Shown: positions 35,397 to 49,405, counted from the first letter of the stretch. The stretch: DNA of 64,000 nt from Pachypanchax playfairii (GCA_006937955.1 SSNP01000024.1:806001-870000), one strand, 5' to 3'. Notes: generated by a model not told the origin, from the sequence alone. Numbers and translations are program-made.

Positions 35397-36245
35397 CATT
35401 GGAATCACATTGAACTGGTATTTCTTACACTTTTACATGTTAAAGCAATAAATAATTTATGATATTCACACATTTGTTATACAAATATTCTTCAGTAAGT
35501 CACAAAGTGTCTTAATTTGTTTGCAATTCATTCCCAGTTTATTAGCAATTGTGTTGCTCTTGGAAAGTTGGATTTTCTATTTTTCCAAGTTAGTCTCACA
35601 TCACCAGAACTTTCTCATTCATAGAAAATAAACTGAGAGTTTTTCCAATATCTCTCCAATTTCTGGAGCTTGTTCACATTTCCAGAGGCGTGACAGCGAG
35701 ACCCTGCACTCACAAGAAGAAATGGAGAATTTCCCTGAATGTTCTGAGACCTTTTAGAACCTCAGATTGTGAATCCTGTTTATTGCCAGCAGTCGCAGCC
35801 CAGTGAGATAAAGGCTTAAATAAATCAAATACAGTGTGAGAATATATTTTAAAACCTTGTGTTTGAAAAGGGAGTAAATTTAAATATTCTCTCTCAAACA
35901 GGCCAAGATCTTCTGTTTGCTAAAACCTGCATAATTCTTGGACAGACATATAATGACAAATTCATAATTCTCATCCGTCTCTAGAGACTTACGAGACGGT
36001 TTCCAGGCAACTTGGAATCAGTCAAGTGAACATGATTTTTTTTTTACAGCTTGTAAACATTCAGAACAGATTGTCCGTCTTCATCAGACCCTGTTGAGCC
36101 TTTTCAAAGATCCAAATGTGATACTCAAACTGGACGAGTCCAGTTAGTATGTCAGCTGTTAAATTATAGAAGTTGTTTTCCTTGTATGGACGTCGTCTCC
36201 TCAACAGATAATCCAGTTGCATAATGTAGCTCTGATTTATGATCA
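35397..36245. other. intron sequence, no gene seen
   Basis: Nothing recognised. The last 180 bp may belong to the dead Tc1 copy that follows, but no protein match is clear there. Confidence 0.4.
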
Positions 36246-36405
36246 CAGATCTGTAACACTGTAAAGCACGGCGGTGGACAGCTGATGATATGTTCCACAA
36301 GCTTAACCTAAACTAGATCCTGAATCAAGCAGTTCTAATGAGTCAAAGTCCAGATCTCAACATGACTGACATGTTGCGGCAGGATCTTAGGAGAACTGCG
36401 TGTAA
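36246..36405 (+). pseudogene. dead Tc1 transposase fragment
   Basis: One frame reads TVKHGGGQLMICST, the Tc1 glycine-rich box (usual [16 protein letters not shown]). About 60 bp on, another reads MSQSPDLNMTDMLRQDLRRT followed by ACK and a stop, matching the usual [20 protein letters not shown]. The segment holding the second catalytic Asp is deleted, and the catalytic Glu position is Asp. It is a different, much older lineage than the element at 3816-5417. Confidence 0.75.
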
Positions 36406-39400
36406 ATGAATGTTTGGGAAAACTCACAGACATGTGACACAGTGTATAGTGATAACAGACGGTCTCTATGACCAGTCGAGTTGCCCCAAATATGGACTAA
36501 ACTCATTATACTTGTTATAACATGACACATCATCACAGGTCTTGGTTAACTGGACTGGATTATGTGTGAGTAACTACAGGTACCGATAACCAGAGAACTA
36601 CAGAATCCTTCACACTCACAAAATCAACTCCAGATGTATTTAAAAGTCTAAAAGCATGTTGTCCAGCTGACTGGATGTCCAGGAAGCTTTTTCATAAGTT
36701 AAACAAACAGTTGAGGGAAGTTTAAAAACATATTTTTTATTTCCTAATACAAATAAAGACATGTAGAATAAAATCTGCAGGCGTAAAACCCAGAAATTCT
36801 CTGCAAACACGGTGAATAAAAAAGCTCTGGACAGCATAATTTTGTTTTTATAACTAGTTTGTTACAAGATATAGAAATTGTTTTGAATAATTTTTCATTT
36901 ACTGTACAATAGGACAAGACAGAATATGCACTAAAGCACAACACAAGCAGTTTAACAGAATAAATGACTGTATAAAACCAGCATCAGCAGCAAGAGCCCA
37001 CAGCATTAATGTAACAGCTCAACTAAACTGCACCGAACAGGAGGAACAGAAAGCCATTCGACTGATTGCTTCTACATCCTCAAACAATCATCGGACATGA
37101 AAACTGATGTCCTTAATTATTACAGATAAACAGCAACAATCCACCATAAAACAACAATGGATAGGAAAATATATTCAAAGCTCACGCCGAGGCTTTTATA
37201 AGGAGAATATTTACCGCGGCACACAGGATTCAGAATTAATATCGTCCGAATGCTTGTAAAAGTTTATGCATGGAATGTTTTCTCCCTGCTGACCGCTGAA
37301 TGCTGAAAGCACAACAATAGCTCAGCGTTAGTGTGCTGATAAACAGGCGGAACAATAACTCTGCAGAAAGTTGTTCTCCGCTGGCTGCATGAGCGAGCAC
37401 AGTTTACTGAATCAGCTCCAAATTAATGGCTCTTAATTGAAAATGCCACATCCAGTAATGGCTGAAAATGGCTCGGGTGTCATTATTGATGTGTTATTGC
37501 TTGTTATTTGGCTGCTGTTTCTCATTGGGTTTGATCTGTAAATTAATTTCAGAAGATTATTGATACTTTGATATTAGCAGAGGCGACGCATGAGGCTGTG
37601 CTGTACACAAAGAAACAAACTGACACAAAATGGATTAAAACAAAATCGTTATAAATTATAGTCAAATGTTTTTGCTGTGTGTTTGTGTTTGTTAGTATAA
37701 AATCTCTCAAACAATAGGCAGATTTTGACATTAGACTTCAGTCTTTAAGTCTTTACAGTACACAGATCTACAAGTGACCCAATTCAAAATGGCTGTAACA
37801 GCCAACTGACTTTAAAAAACATCTATAACTCTGATTCTGATGCTAGAGGACATTAATTTTAAAAAAAAGCTCAGAATTGCATTTCTGTGTATTTCTGCAT
37901 TCAGATCGCTGTGAATCAGAAGCAGATGCAAAAATGTGCAAGTAAAGAAGTGGATTTGTGATGTAAAAAAGCCACTGGGTGGTTCACACGCTCCTGCTCC
38001 GCTAGCTATAAGCTAGCTGTAAGCTAGCATTAGCGCTAGCATAAACAGAGATCTGAGAGATCAGAGGTGATTTGCTATGAGCTACTGCTGCTATGCAGAA
38101 ACTACTTCTTAGAAAACAGCACATGTTTTGGGATTTTGGATAAAAATGTTATAATCATAATTTAGACCACTGAAACACTTTAAAATAGCTCAAAAGATGA
38201 TCGAAGCGCATCTTAAGGTTACTTAGTTGGCTAACAGTTACCAAGTTTCTCGTTAACGGAATCTGTCATCAGCCACTCATCAGGTTTTAATGAAACCCTC
38301 CAAAGGGCTTGATTGGACATATTAAATCTACAACTGATTAAATTTTGGAATCAACCCCATTCAAAATGGCTGTCACAGCTAATCAACTCTATCAAACCCA
38401 CAAACGTATTTTAACTCAATCAGTTTCAAGAATAATGAGCTACAGTTTTAGATGTGGTCGTTCACAACACGGTGCAACTTCCTCTGATAATATGTGAGAT
38501 GATGCTTGATGTTGTCTCCATAGTTTGACCATAATTTCTGAAAATGAGACGATCTTTAAAACTGTGGCATTAAAAGCAGCAGGCTTGGCACGTTCCTTCA
38601 AGGAATGCAAGGCCTTTGATTTCCTGTTTTTATCTAATATGTGGTATTTCCACTCAGTAGCCTGTGGGCATAGAAGCAACTCTCTACTTACTTTTAAGAC
38701 ATTTCCTCTCTAAAACTTGCCCACTGTGTCTCTTTTTCTGAAAGAAGCACTATGAAACGACGAACACTGGGCACCTTTTTTCTTCCCTGTATAATAGGGA
38801 GCATCTTGAGAAAGCTGCCCTGCTGAATCTCTGCATTTCCTGGTGGATTTTCTATATGGACATTCTGAATTATTTAGCACACTCACAGCTAAATCCTTAA
38901 ATTGATAAAACAAACAAAAGGACAAGAAAAGCACGAGGAATCAACAAGAAACAAATACACAAGCTAGATGCTATTTTGTTATTAGTTTCACCGTGTTTTG
39001 AGCCATTCTTATGTGCTGGGTAGAAATTACTTTATAAGAGGATTTTGAATGAAATGAGGTGACACAGGGACAAGAGTGAGTAGTGGTGTGTATTAAAAAT
39101 TCATGAAAGGAGAATGAAAAAGGAAAAACAACATGGGGCAGGGAGATGAATAGCAGAGCAGAACACTTTAACAGAAAATTTGAAACAAAACAAGACGGGC
39201 TGGGTGTAGAAAACTCCACCATGCTGAAGGATAAGCTGGCACGCCGCGGCTCAGCGCAGGACCAAATTGAATCCAATGCAGGGGAGGATCAACAGAACTG
39301 TCAAATCAACTTTATTTTAACATTACTACAGAGACTGAATTTCCTGTCTCTTTCTATCAAGTCTGTTTCTCGGTGGGCCTGTTGGTTATTTGCCGCCGAA

Positions 39401-40684
39401 GTTCTCTGTATCCCCATTACCTCGGAGCTCGGCCCACGTCGTGTCGAGGTTTGTGTCGATACCGTGTCGTACACACCTACTCCATTGCACATTGACAGAT
39501 AGTGTTTTATTGAGCTGGAACCCCTTTGACAAGACAAAGAAAGTGAAGAGGAGGGAGGCAGAGAAGGAGATGGAGATAAAAAGGATTGGAAGGTACCAGG
39601 AGGTAGAGTTGGACAGAAAACTGGGAAACAGAAAGCTGCTTGGCATCATGAGGCTTGTCAGCTACTTTAGTGTTTTGGGAAAAAACTCAAGATTGTTATT
39701 TTTTGGGCTTGCTTTTGGCTCAATTTACTGCCATGTGTAATGCCTGTAAGAGACTGGCTCAGTTCCTTTTCCACTGCTGGACCTCAGTGAATACCTCAAA
39801 CGCTTGCTTTGAGTGATCCTACAGCTATTGTGGGTCTATTTAATCCAAATCAATAAAGTTAAAAGTGCTCACCGAAACAAATCAACCTCAGAATTGTCAG
39901 CTCGTATCTCAGGAAGGACGTCCCCGCAGACAGCGGTGATACCAGCGAAGCAGAAGTGCAGAGTTGATTTGATACGCAGTTTTAAGAGAAAATAAATTCC
40001 AATGAAGCGTAAAATAGATCTTCCTATTGTTTCAGTTCCCACAATGCTGCATTAGAAATATGGATTCAGACACACAGTGTCACAGTCAATGGAACTGCAG
40101 AACCACTGTTTCATTTAGGAACAGAATCAGATCATTTTACATCTGGTGCTTTTTAAAATCAGCCCAATATGATTCAGATAGAGGTCATCATCTGACCTCA
40201 GTCCTGTTAACGCCTGGACTGACACCTGGTTTAGACTTGATGACTCGAGTACAGTCCACAGAAGGATCAGTCTGTCCCTGATGTTTAGGAGATCTGTTTA
40301 AAATCTAGCAGCAATGTTTCCAAATCTGAACAGAGAAGTTCTTTCTGCTGAAGAACAAACTATGAAACATCCAGATAACAGAAGTTGAATAAGAAACTAC
40401 GGAAGCAAAAAACAAATTTGTTTTTTCGAGAAAACAATGCAGGGAGAACTGTAGATCATCTGTAAAGCTGGAGCAGGGACAACCTTCTTCTTAACTGACG
40501 AGGACTAATCTTAACATTGTCCATCACAGATAGAGTTTCAGCTTGTTTGATGTTCCTTGATGCAACATTTTCCGCAATCAGTCGTCAAAACCTTTTATTT
40601 TGGTGACCCAAAAATTTATGGAGAAATTAAATTCAAAATCACTCTTTTTTTAGATTTCAAAAACTGAGTTAAACCTCTACACCC
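36406..40684. other. intron sequence with possible conserved patches
   Basis: No exon is seen. 37190-37550 is repeat-free and motif-rich (ctccaaattaatggctctta) and may be a conserved non-coding element. 37770-37806 and 38352-38388 are diverged direct copies of a phrase around ttcaaaatggctgt. The open frames at 39146-39740 are unsupported as genes. Confidence 0.35.
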
Positions 40685-42010
40685 ATGATAACGGATCTCA
40701 TTTTCCTGAGATAATGAGTTATTTATCCTATTATTTCAAGATAATTAGGGCCTGGTTTTCTCAAGATAACATGATAAATAACTCGTTATCTCGGAAAAAC
40801 AAGATCTGTTATAACAAGATAACGAGTTATTTATCCCATTAACTTATTATCTCTGGAAAAAGATCCTTTATAACGAGATAACAGGATAAATAACTCGTTA
40901 TCTCTGGAAAGCAAGATCCGTTATAACGAGACAACGAGTTATTTGTCCTGTTAACTTGTTATTTCAGGAAAACAAGATCCGTTATAACGAGATAACGAGT
41001 TACTTATCTCGCTAACTCGTTATCTCGGGAAAACAAGATCAGTTATAAAGAGATAACAGGATCAATAACTCGTTATCTCTGGAAAGCAAGATCCGTTATA
41101 ACGAGACAACGAGTTATTTGTCCTGTTAACTTGTTATTTCAGGAAAACAAGATCCGTTATAACGAGATAACGAGTTACTTATCTCGCTAACTCGTTATCT
41201 CGGGAAAACAAGATCAGTTATAAAGAGATAACAGGATCAATAACTCGTTATCTCTGGAAAGCAAGATCCGTTATAACGAGACAACGAGTTATTTGTCCTG
41301 TTAACTTGTTATTTCAGGAAAACAAGATCCGTTATAACGAGATAACGAGTTACTTATCTCGCTAACTCGTTATCTCGGGAAAACAAGATCAGTTATAAAG
41401 AGATAACAGGATCAATAACTCGTTATCTCTGGAAAGCAAGATCCGTTATAACGAGACAACGAGTTATTTGTCCTGTTAACTTGTTATTTCAGGAAAACAA
41501 GATCCGTTATAACGAGATAACGAGTTACTTATCTCGCTAACTCGTTATCTCGGGAAAACAAGATCAGTTATAAAGAGATAACAGGATCAATAACTCGTTA
41601 TCTCTGGAAAGCAAGATCCGTTATAACGAGACAACGAGTTATTTGTCCTGTTAACTTGTTATTTCAGGAAAACAAGATCCGTTATAACGAGATAACGAGT
41701 TACTTATCTCGCTAACTCGTTATCTCGGGAAAACAAGATCAGTTATAAAGAGATAACAGGATCAATAACTCAATATCTCTGGAAAACAAGTTCCCTTATT
41801 GCGACATAAATGGACCAAAACTCGTTATATCAGGAAAAAAAGATCTGTTATGAAGAGATAACGAGTTATTTATCCCGTTAACTTGTTATTTCGAGAAGAC
41901 AAGATCCGTTATAACGAGATAACGAGTTACTTATGTCGCTAACTCATTACCTCGGGAAAACAAGATCCATTGTAATGAGATAATGGGTCAAATAAATAGT
42001 TTCTCATAAA
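40685..42010. repeat. higher-order tandem array of palindromic units (175-bp period)
   Basis: The phrase tacttatctcgctaactcgt starts at 41001, 41176, 41351, 41526 and 41701, an exact 175-bp period. Each unit has three related subunits starting with gttata, spaced 61, 53 and 61 bp (40981, 41042, 41095, 41156). Subunits hold gataacgagtta and, a few bases on, its reverse complement taactcgttatc, so each can fold back on itself. Both flanks are more diverged copies, as expected for an array grown by unequal exchange in its centre. No coding sequence. Confidence 0.93.
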
Positions 42011-44264
42011 AACGCCACTTTTTTTTTTTTGTCAAGGATGTCCTCCGTAAGAAACCCTGTATTTGTATATATCTGAAATATTCTGCACTTTCTAACAGCT
42101 CAGATTGAAAGTCACTTAATGAATTAATTATAATAATAGTCTGAACTTCTGAAACATAAAAAAACAAATCAACTAACCTTTTATTTAGTTACAAAGAAAG
42201 CCACTCAGATACGGTGGAGCAGAATTTACCTCTCCATCATCAGATTAACCGTCAGACGACTCAGGTCTGCTGAAAGTCCCGAGGCCATCAGAAAACAAAC
42301 AGGAGGACCGTGTAGTACAGATTACAGATTAACGGCTGCGCTCACACTTTACTCTAACCTCTCACACATGTGGCCTGCGATGCAACATCTCAGTGATCTG
42401 TGTTCATGCTGTTGGAAACACTCTCACACAAACAGCAGCGATGCTAACAGCAGGACAGATTAATCCTTTCTCTCACTCTGCACACACGTGCAATTCTGCC
42501 AAAACACGCTGAGTCAAGTTGTTAAGTTCGAAAAGTTCTGCCTTTTACCACGTAGTGATTCTTTAGGGTTTGTTGCCTCACTCACTTTGTTCATCTGTAG
42601 TTTCGCTTGGATGTTTTGTTCTGCTGGAGAAGTGTCCCAATTAAGGAGGTATTGTTCAGGAGAAGATAGAGAGTCGTTGGTAGTAACAGAGCTGACAGCG
42701 TTTCTTAATGGGGACACTGGTGTCTGAACAGAGAGCTGAGAATCACTGCAGCCAATTTATTGTTTCTCTCCTGCTGCTTGAATTCACCAAAGGAATGAGA
42801 ATACATTAAACTCACTCTCTTTTACACCATTTACAATAAAACCTAAAAGGAGAGCATGTCTTTTGGTGCTTTTTTTACATGTTCAACACCAAAAAAAATC
42901 CTTACAGTCAGAAAAAAAATCTACAATAAATTGAACAAAATTGTTCACAAACATTCATATTTGCCAACTACAACAAAATGTTGGAAAGCGGGCTAAATAT
43001 TTAATTTAGATCTGTAGCAGCGAGCCATGAAATCATTTAGTCTGCTCTTTGGAAATTATTCCATGATGCTTTTGGCTATCAATTACACAATTTGCAAACA
43101 CAAATTAAAATATTAACTGGTTAGAGGTTTTCAAACATGATCATTTCTTAATTTAATTGTTAAAGATTTGGAACACTGGATTGATGATCTTGTAAAATAA
43201 GAAATTTAGAAACATATTTTTCAAACTTTTATTGTAATTTAAAAATCTACAAGTTCTATGTTTGGATTCACTATTGCCTCTCTAAAACTGATGGGATTTC
43301 ATGAATGCCTCTAGTTAGCAGTTAAACATCCTTCAAATGTACAGTTTGATGCTCAGAAGTGAAAAGCTTTAATGGCGATATAGTTGTTGAGCCAATAAAA
43401 AGGACATCTTCAGCTGAATGATGAGTATGAATATAATGAATATAATTTATTTCTTGCATGAACTGAATAGAAAGAATAAAAAACTGAAATAGTTTTTCTC
43501 CAGCCGTCATGGATCAGCAACCATTCTGCAGTTTACATACTTACATAGAAAACATGCACATTTTTAAAAAATGCAAAACACATCTTTTCTGCGATCTAAC
43601 AGATACATGTTATGAATATAAATAAAAATATGTGCACATACAGTTTGAGTGTGTTTGCATGCAAAAAATAAATCTAAGTGTATCTCTATAGGGGGTGCTG
43701 GTCGAGTCAATCCCTGGATCCTAGTCAATAAAGTCTGACAGCAACACACACTCCTACACACTCATTCAGTCCCAATTAGACCCCAGACGCCCTGTGAAAC
43801 CTGAGCTGGAACAGCAGCCCCAGTAATGACCAGATCGTTAGGAAGGGGAGGGACCGAGGGTGAGGGCACAAAGAGAGGGATGTGGACCGGACATAATGCA
43901 CGAGGATGGAAAAAGCAGTGAGACCAGGAGGAGCAACCGGACCGCAGTTGATTCAATTTTCTTTACAGATAGATACAGAAACACAAAGTATCACATATAC
44001 ACGTGGATTTACACAAACAGGCGGAGGACGGGGACGTCTCATCATAGTCAGCTGTCTTTGCTTTTCATGTGAAAACTCTGTTTTCTTCAGCAATAACAAT
44101 AACTTGTTTTTGTGTGTTTGCCCTGAATATGACGTGTAAATGTACCTTATACCACAGTAAACCCTGATGCAGCTCAGGTGACCTCCAGAGTTCAATACAC
44201 CTGAACTTAACTTCTGGTGGTGGGTCCACTTGAGTTGTATCTGTTCTTTCAGTCTATATCTCAT
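42011..44264. other. intron sequence, no gene seen
   Basis: No exon or bounded element. Overlapping short open frames at 43860-44264 are unsupported. Confidence 0.45.
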
Positions 44265-44540
44265 GATGGATGGATGGATGGATGGATGGATGGATGGATG
44301 GATGGATGGATGGATGGATGGATGGATGGATGGATCGACGGACGGACGGACGGACGGACGGACGGATGGATGGACGGATTGATGGAGGGATGACGGACGG
44401 ACGGACGGACGGACGGACGGACGGATGGATGGATGGATGGATGGATGGATGGATGGATGGATGGATGGATGGATGGATGGATCGACGGACGGACGGACGG
44501 ACGGACGGACGGACGGATGGATGGATGGACGGACGGATGG

Positions 44541-44576
<36 letters not shown>

Positions 44577-44632
44577 ATGGACGGATGGATGGAGGGACGG
44601 ATGGAGGGATGATGGACGGACGGACGGACAGA
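44265..44632. repeat. TGGA/CGGA tetranucleotide array
   Basis: About 90 tetranucleotide units arranged in alternating blocks of TGGA and CGGA. The joint gatcgacgg recurs near 44333 and 44481. It gives rise to false Asp-Gly-Trp-Met frames. Confidence 0.97.
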
Positions 44633-47600
44633 TCTTTCTATCTGTGTTTTTATTTTTTTGTATAAAACTCAGTTCACTTTCACCAGTGAAGCATTAAAAA
44701 TATAAAAGTAAAGAAAAGGGAAAATGAAATGAAAACAAGGAGGACGAGGAAAAGGGTCGTCTCAAGTTCAAAAGCCTCAAGGCCAAAAAGAAAAGGATGT
44801 AGAAAATAGAAAAGAAGAGCGCTGCTAGGCGAGTCAGAGAAGCTGCAGTGAGGAAGAGGACCATCGTCTCTTGTTTTTCATTAGTGGCCTTTTGTGATTT
44901 GCTGCTTCTCTATTCGCTCAGTCTGTGGAATTGATCCGCTTTCTAATAGTGAGGAAAACAAAAAAGTCATCGTTATTCAGGCCAAACAAATCATACACAG
45001 ACAGAGTGAAGGCCCACAGCAGAGAGACGAGAGGAAGACAAATGAAGACACGAAAAACTGAGTGAAAAAAAATTAAGATTGAATCTGAATGGCTTCTTCT
45101 TGCCAAGGAAGATTAGGGATATTCTCTGTGAGCAAGAGGAGCGCCTGAAGAAAGAAAGGACAGATAAAAAGAGAGAGTTTCATATAAAACTGGAGAGAGG
45201 GAAAAAAAAGTGATGAAAATGGAAGTAGCCTGAGTATTTACTGCAAAAAGAATGAATGTGAGACAGATGGAGCATGAGGGAACTCAGTGAAGGTAAAACT
45301 GAGAGAATAAAAACAGGAAGAAGAAGAAGCAGCGATAATTGAACAGGGAGAGAAAGTTATAGAGGAGTTCTTGTTTCTGGAGATATTATTGAGTCTAATA
45401 AGACCGTGTTGTTGTGAGACAGGCTGGGGCGGCTACTCTTATTCCCAGCTGCCCGACTCATCTTCTCTATCTTCCTCACTCTGCTCCTTTATTCTTCGCC
45501 CACACTTAATCTGCTGAGGGAGAGGAGAGGCGTAGCTGTTTGATTTAGGGAAGAAAATGTGAATGCAGGAGGTTTTCATCACAGAATGTAAAGTAATAAC
45601 AGGAGAAAATGCACAACACACAGAATCTTCTTTTTTATTGGTGGTTTAGAAAGTTTCTGAGACTATGAATCATTTTATATCAATAATAATTGTTACACGG
45701 TGCTGCATAAATACAAGAGATACATTTAATATTGGTTTGCTTGTGTTTGCTGTTTGGATCCTTAGGAACATATTGAGCTGTGAGGTGGGTATTTGTTTGC
45801 TGTCTCCGGCAGTCAGTTTGCTGTAGACAGAAACTCCATGTTGGTTCCTTATAAGCTCAGACCGACAGAACACTGAGAACACTGTGGGTTTGTTTCCTTC
45901 GCACCTTTTCTGTCACTGACAGTGTCGCCAAACAAATCAAATAGTCAAGCTTGAGCTCATATACAGACATCCTGAGTATCTACCTGGCAGAAAAGTTTTA
46001 TATAACAATCATAACTATGTTCTTTACATATGAGAAATTGAGAATGGTTTCATTTACACAGTAAAAATTTCTGGGTTGAAAAAGGACACGTATGAACTTT
46101 GTTTTGGGAGCCCCTTCACTCAGGATGAAAACCCTCCATGTGTCAGATATTAGTCAGAATACAGCTGGTCTTTGAAGGACTTTGGTGAGATCTTAAAGAA
46201 GATATTAAAGGTTGGATATGGAACACAAACACCATAGTAACATCTAGTGTGTGAATGTTGTAGTTGCAACAACAGAACACGGTTTCCAGCCGTCGGGTTG
46301 CCAGGTTTGACATTTCCGCGTTTGTTTTGATGCTATAAAAAAGTATTTGGGTCCATTTATTGTAGCTTCACCTAAACTCACTCTGGTTAGTGATCTTCTC
46401 TCGTCGCTCCTCTTCTGAGAAGGATAACGAAATCTTCAGGACTCTGAAGCAGCTGCTTGACTTGCCGACTCGGCTATTTTCCACATTACCAGCTTCGGAC
46501 TATTCAACGTATTAGGCAACTCGCAATGGTGCCGCTACTGGTTGGTAGATGTAAACATAATGCCAACGTTGTGCCCGTCAAAATCAATGTTTTATTATAT
46601 TTTAATTCAAATATAATTTATAAGGAAATACAGTATTTTCATCTGTAACAAATTGATTTAAAACTTACAGTTTGTTACACAGTAATAGGTGATTGTCTAA
46701 AGTCTTAAAGAGTTTTGATTAAAGCTGTTATACTTGATTTGCATAACAAATTAGCTTAACATATTTTTTTTCATGCCCATTAAAAACGTTTTAACACAGC
46801 ATGGAGAAAAATATGTTTTGAAGATTAAAAAAAGACGAAAAAAAATAATTAATTGGTTCTCCCGTATTTGTCTAAAAACATCAACCAATCAAATGATTCG
46901 GTCCGAAAGGAATGATTGGACAGTCTCTCCAGCCATACGGACTTCCACATTCATTTAGCTTCTGTGCTCCTAATAAACTGAGACATATTACTGCAGCACA
47001 CCACTGCTGGGAGTGTTCGCCGCTCTACCATGTCACAGCAGGAGAAACAGCCGCCGGCTGGTTCCACGTCAGGTTCAGGACAAAGTAACAATTAATGTCA
47101 GTTGTTCGTTGTTATATTGTTTTCCTTTACCGGTGATTCCGCCATGTTACGGTACTTGAATGAACTGCGGACCAGTGTCTTGCACTCGGTCGTCTTCTGG
47201 GGCTACGCGTGTTTCCAAACCTGGGGGGGGCGTGGCTTAGGAATTCTACCCGACGGGAGGGGCTGAGAGTTCTATGACTTTGTCGACAGTCTAAGCTAGC
47301 CGATTTGAAATCAGGTATATCAGCTTTAATTAAATTGATTTCCATTTTAAAAAATTGATTTCATTGACATTTTTTTTTAAAAAGCTGGTTTTTAATTCTC
47401 ATCCCTCTAGTTGCTGCAGGTATTGTGACACCTGTACATGACACACACTTACAAACACACACAGATGGAATCAGTCTGGCCTTTGGCTTGATCCAGTGTC
47501 CTCTAACCAACAAGCCTCAGCCTTTTCCAGGTGGTCAGCTCTGCTGCTGCGCATCTTATCACATCCCATTCATCACCGAGCGCCTGTCTGCTCCTCCGTC

Positions 47601-48484
47601 TCATCAGCTGACCTCTGAACTCCTATTGACTCACACACATAAACATGCTCATCTCATCTGAGACAGAACGATACACGGGGGAGTCCCGGCCCAGTTGTGT
47701 ATGTCTCCCATCACATTTCAAGGTTTGCCTTTTCTCTGACTGCTGGTAAATAAATCAATAGAGAATGTATGAAAATAAATCAATTGAGTTTGCATATTCT
47801 CAGATTTCCCTGGAAACCAGAACTAGGGCATCGAAAGTTATGTTTTATGTATAAATGAAATGCTTTTGAGGTTTTACTTCTGAATATGCAGTTTTACAGA
47901 CTCATGTGGATTCAGTTTTGGACTTAAGGAAGAAAAACATGAACTAAAACATGTGAATACACATAAATCATCAAAGACAGACGTTCATTAAAGAAAAGTT
48001 TTTTGTAATTGTTCCAAATTGATAGTGATCAAAAAACTTTTACCATTAAAAGGTCGATGGTTTGAAGTAGTGCACGTCCCGCGCCACCTTTCATACCACC
48101 ATCATAAGAAACTGTCGCTCTATATCAGTAAAACTGAGTTGTAGGTTTTTATTTGTCTGCTAGGGTTGATTATCTGTGGTGGTCTTAGTGATTGAAACTG
48201 ACTCCAAAAGTTCAGCAGTTATTGATACACGTCCAGTAAAGACTTTTTCAGAGTCTGATTAAAATCTATTGTGTGATTTATGAGATATTGTCATTGCAGA
48301 CAGACAGAGTTAACGTTGATGGCGAGCAGTCGACTTATTGGCAAAGTATAAAACTAAGATCTAATGTGATCAGACAGCAGTTGGACTGTGTGTTAGAGTC
48401 AACTCTCAGCAGCTGCCACACCAAACGTTAACTAGATGTCTGTAAAATCGACTAAGTTGGAACCATTTTTGAGTCGGTCAGCTG
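44633..48484. other. intron sequence, no gene seen
   Basis: 44700-45330 is purine-rich on the + strand. 46205 has TTAA then AGGTTGGATATGGAACAC, perhaps one end of another TTAA element, with no partner end found. No exon. Confidence 0.4.
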
Positions 48485-49172
48485 CAGTGTTTTCAATAAC
48501 GCCGTTTAAAGTAACGGTGTTACGGAACGTGGTTGGATTTTCAGTAATGGAATAATCTAATTACAGGTTCCAACGTTACAACCTCGTTATCGTTAGTAAA
48601 TAGAAAATGCAGTGTGTTAATACGAACTGGTAAAATAAACCGCGTAATGTGAACGCACCGCTAGCTACACACACACACATGCACGTACACTGTTATAGGG
48701 AGGCTGGGTGGGTTTAAAACAAGCGATTACGGTTGGCTAAGGAAGAGTCACATGTTTCATGGTAGCCAATCAGCACCATCAGACAGGACACGTACGTGCC
48801 TCACAAACTTTAAACAGATTTGGCGAAGCAGCAGAAACGGCGAGTCTGGATCAGTCCTAAGGAAAGTTATTTTTTAAATATATTACTTGAAGTGCAGGAC
48901 AAATCTTTGACTGTCTGCTTTTTTTAATAAATATATAAAGTTGTTTACAATTACTTGTCTGTTTTACTAATTTCCACTGACTTGTTAAATTTTTTTTTAA
49001 AAATCCAGCTTCTTTTGTGTATTCCCTCTTTTTTTAGTATTGCAGTCAGTTACTTTCTCAGGTAACTAGTTACTTTTAGAGTAATTCAATTACTAACTCA
49101 ATTACTTTTTTGGACAAAATATTTGGAGTAAATATAACTAATTACTTTTTAAAAGTAACGTTCCCAACACTG
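48485..49172. mobile_element. non-autonomous hAT-like element (CAGTGTT ends)
   Basis: The left end is CAGTGTTTTCAATAACG and the right end, reversed, CAGTGTTGGGAACGTTAC; the latter is a very common fish repeat end. Flanks gtcagctg and ctcacctg agree at 6 of 8, a decayed 8-bp duplication. 688 bp, no transposase. It appears to interrupt an older repeat (aagtggtctcttgattgagt follows it). Confidence 0.7.
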
Positions 49173-49405
49173 CTCACCTGTGGCAGCCATTTTGAAGTGG
49201 TCTCTTGATTGAGTTTATAAGAGATTTTACTTACAAACATGCACGGAGGCACCAACACAAATAAAAACATCAACACCTGCATTTTGACGGAGAGCGTTAG
49301 ACCTCGCCGGTGTCTCATTCATGCAGCGAGTGGATAAACTTTGCAAAAACTACATGTAAAATGGTTGATTCTACTTTTCATCCACTTCCCTATAGATGGT
49401 GTTTA
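49173..49405. other. intron sequence between two elements
   Basis: No gene is seen. It probably includes the far end of the older repeat interrupted by the hAT-like element. Confidence 0.35.

Noticed and set aside
39146..39740. Overlapping frames of 116-118 residues
   Set aside because: No recognisable domain, no coherent splice context; probably chance, though the area is less AT-rich.
40685..42010. CRISPR-like regular repeats
   Set aside because: Spacers are not unique; the whole unit repeats, in a vertebrate intron, so it is a satellite.
44270..44697. Open frames coding Asp-Gly-Trp-Met repeats
   Set aside because: They are simply translations of the TGGA/CGGA array; no start context, splice sites or domain.
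46205..46690. Possible TTAA element beginning AGGTTGGATATGGAACAC
   Set aside because: No matching right end was found.
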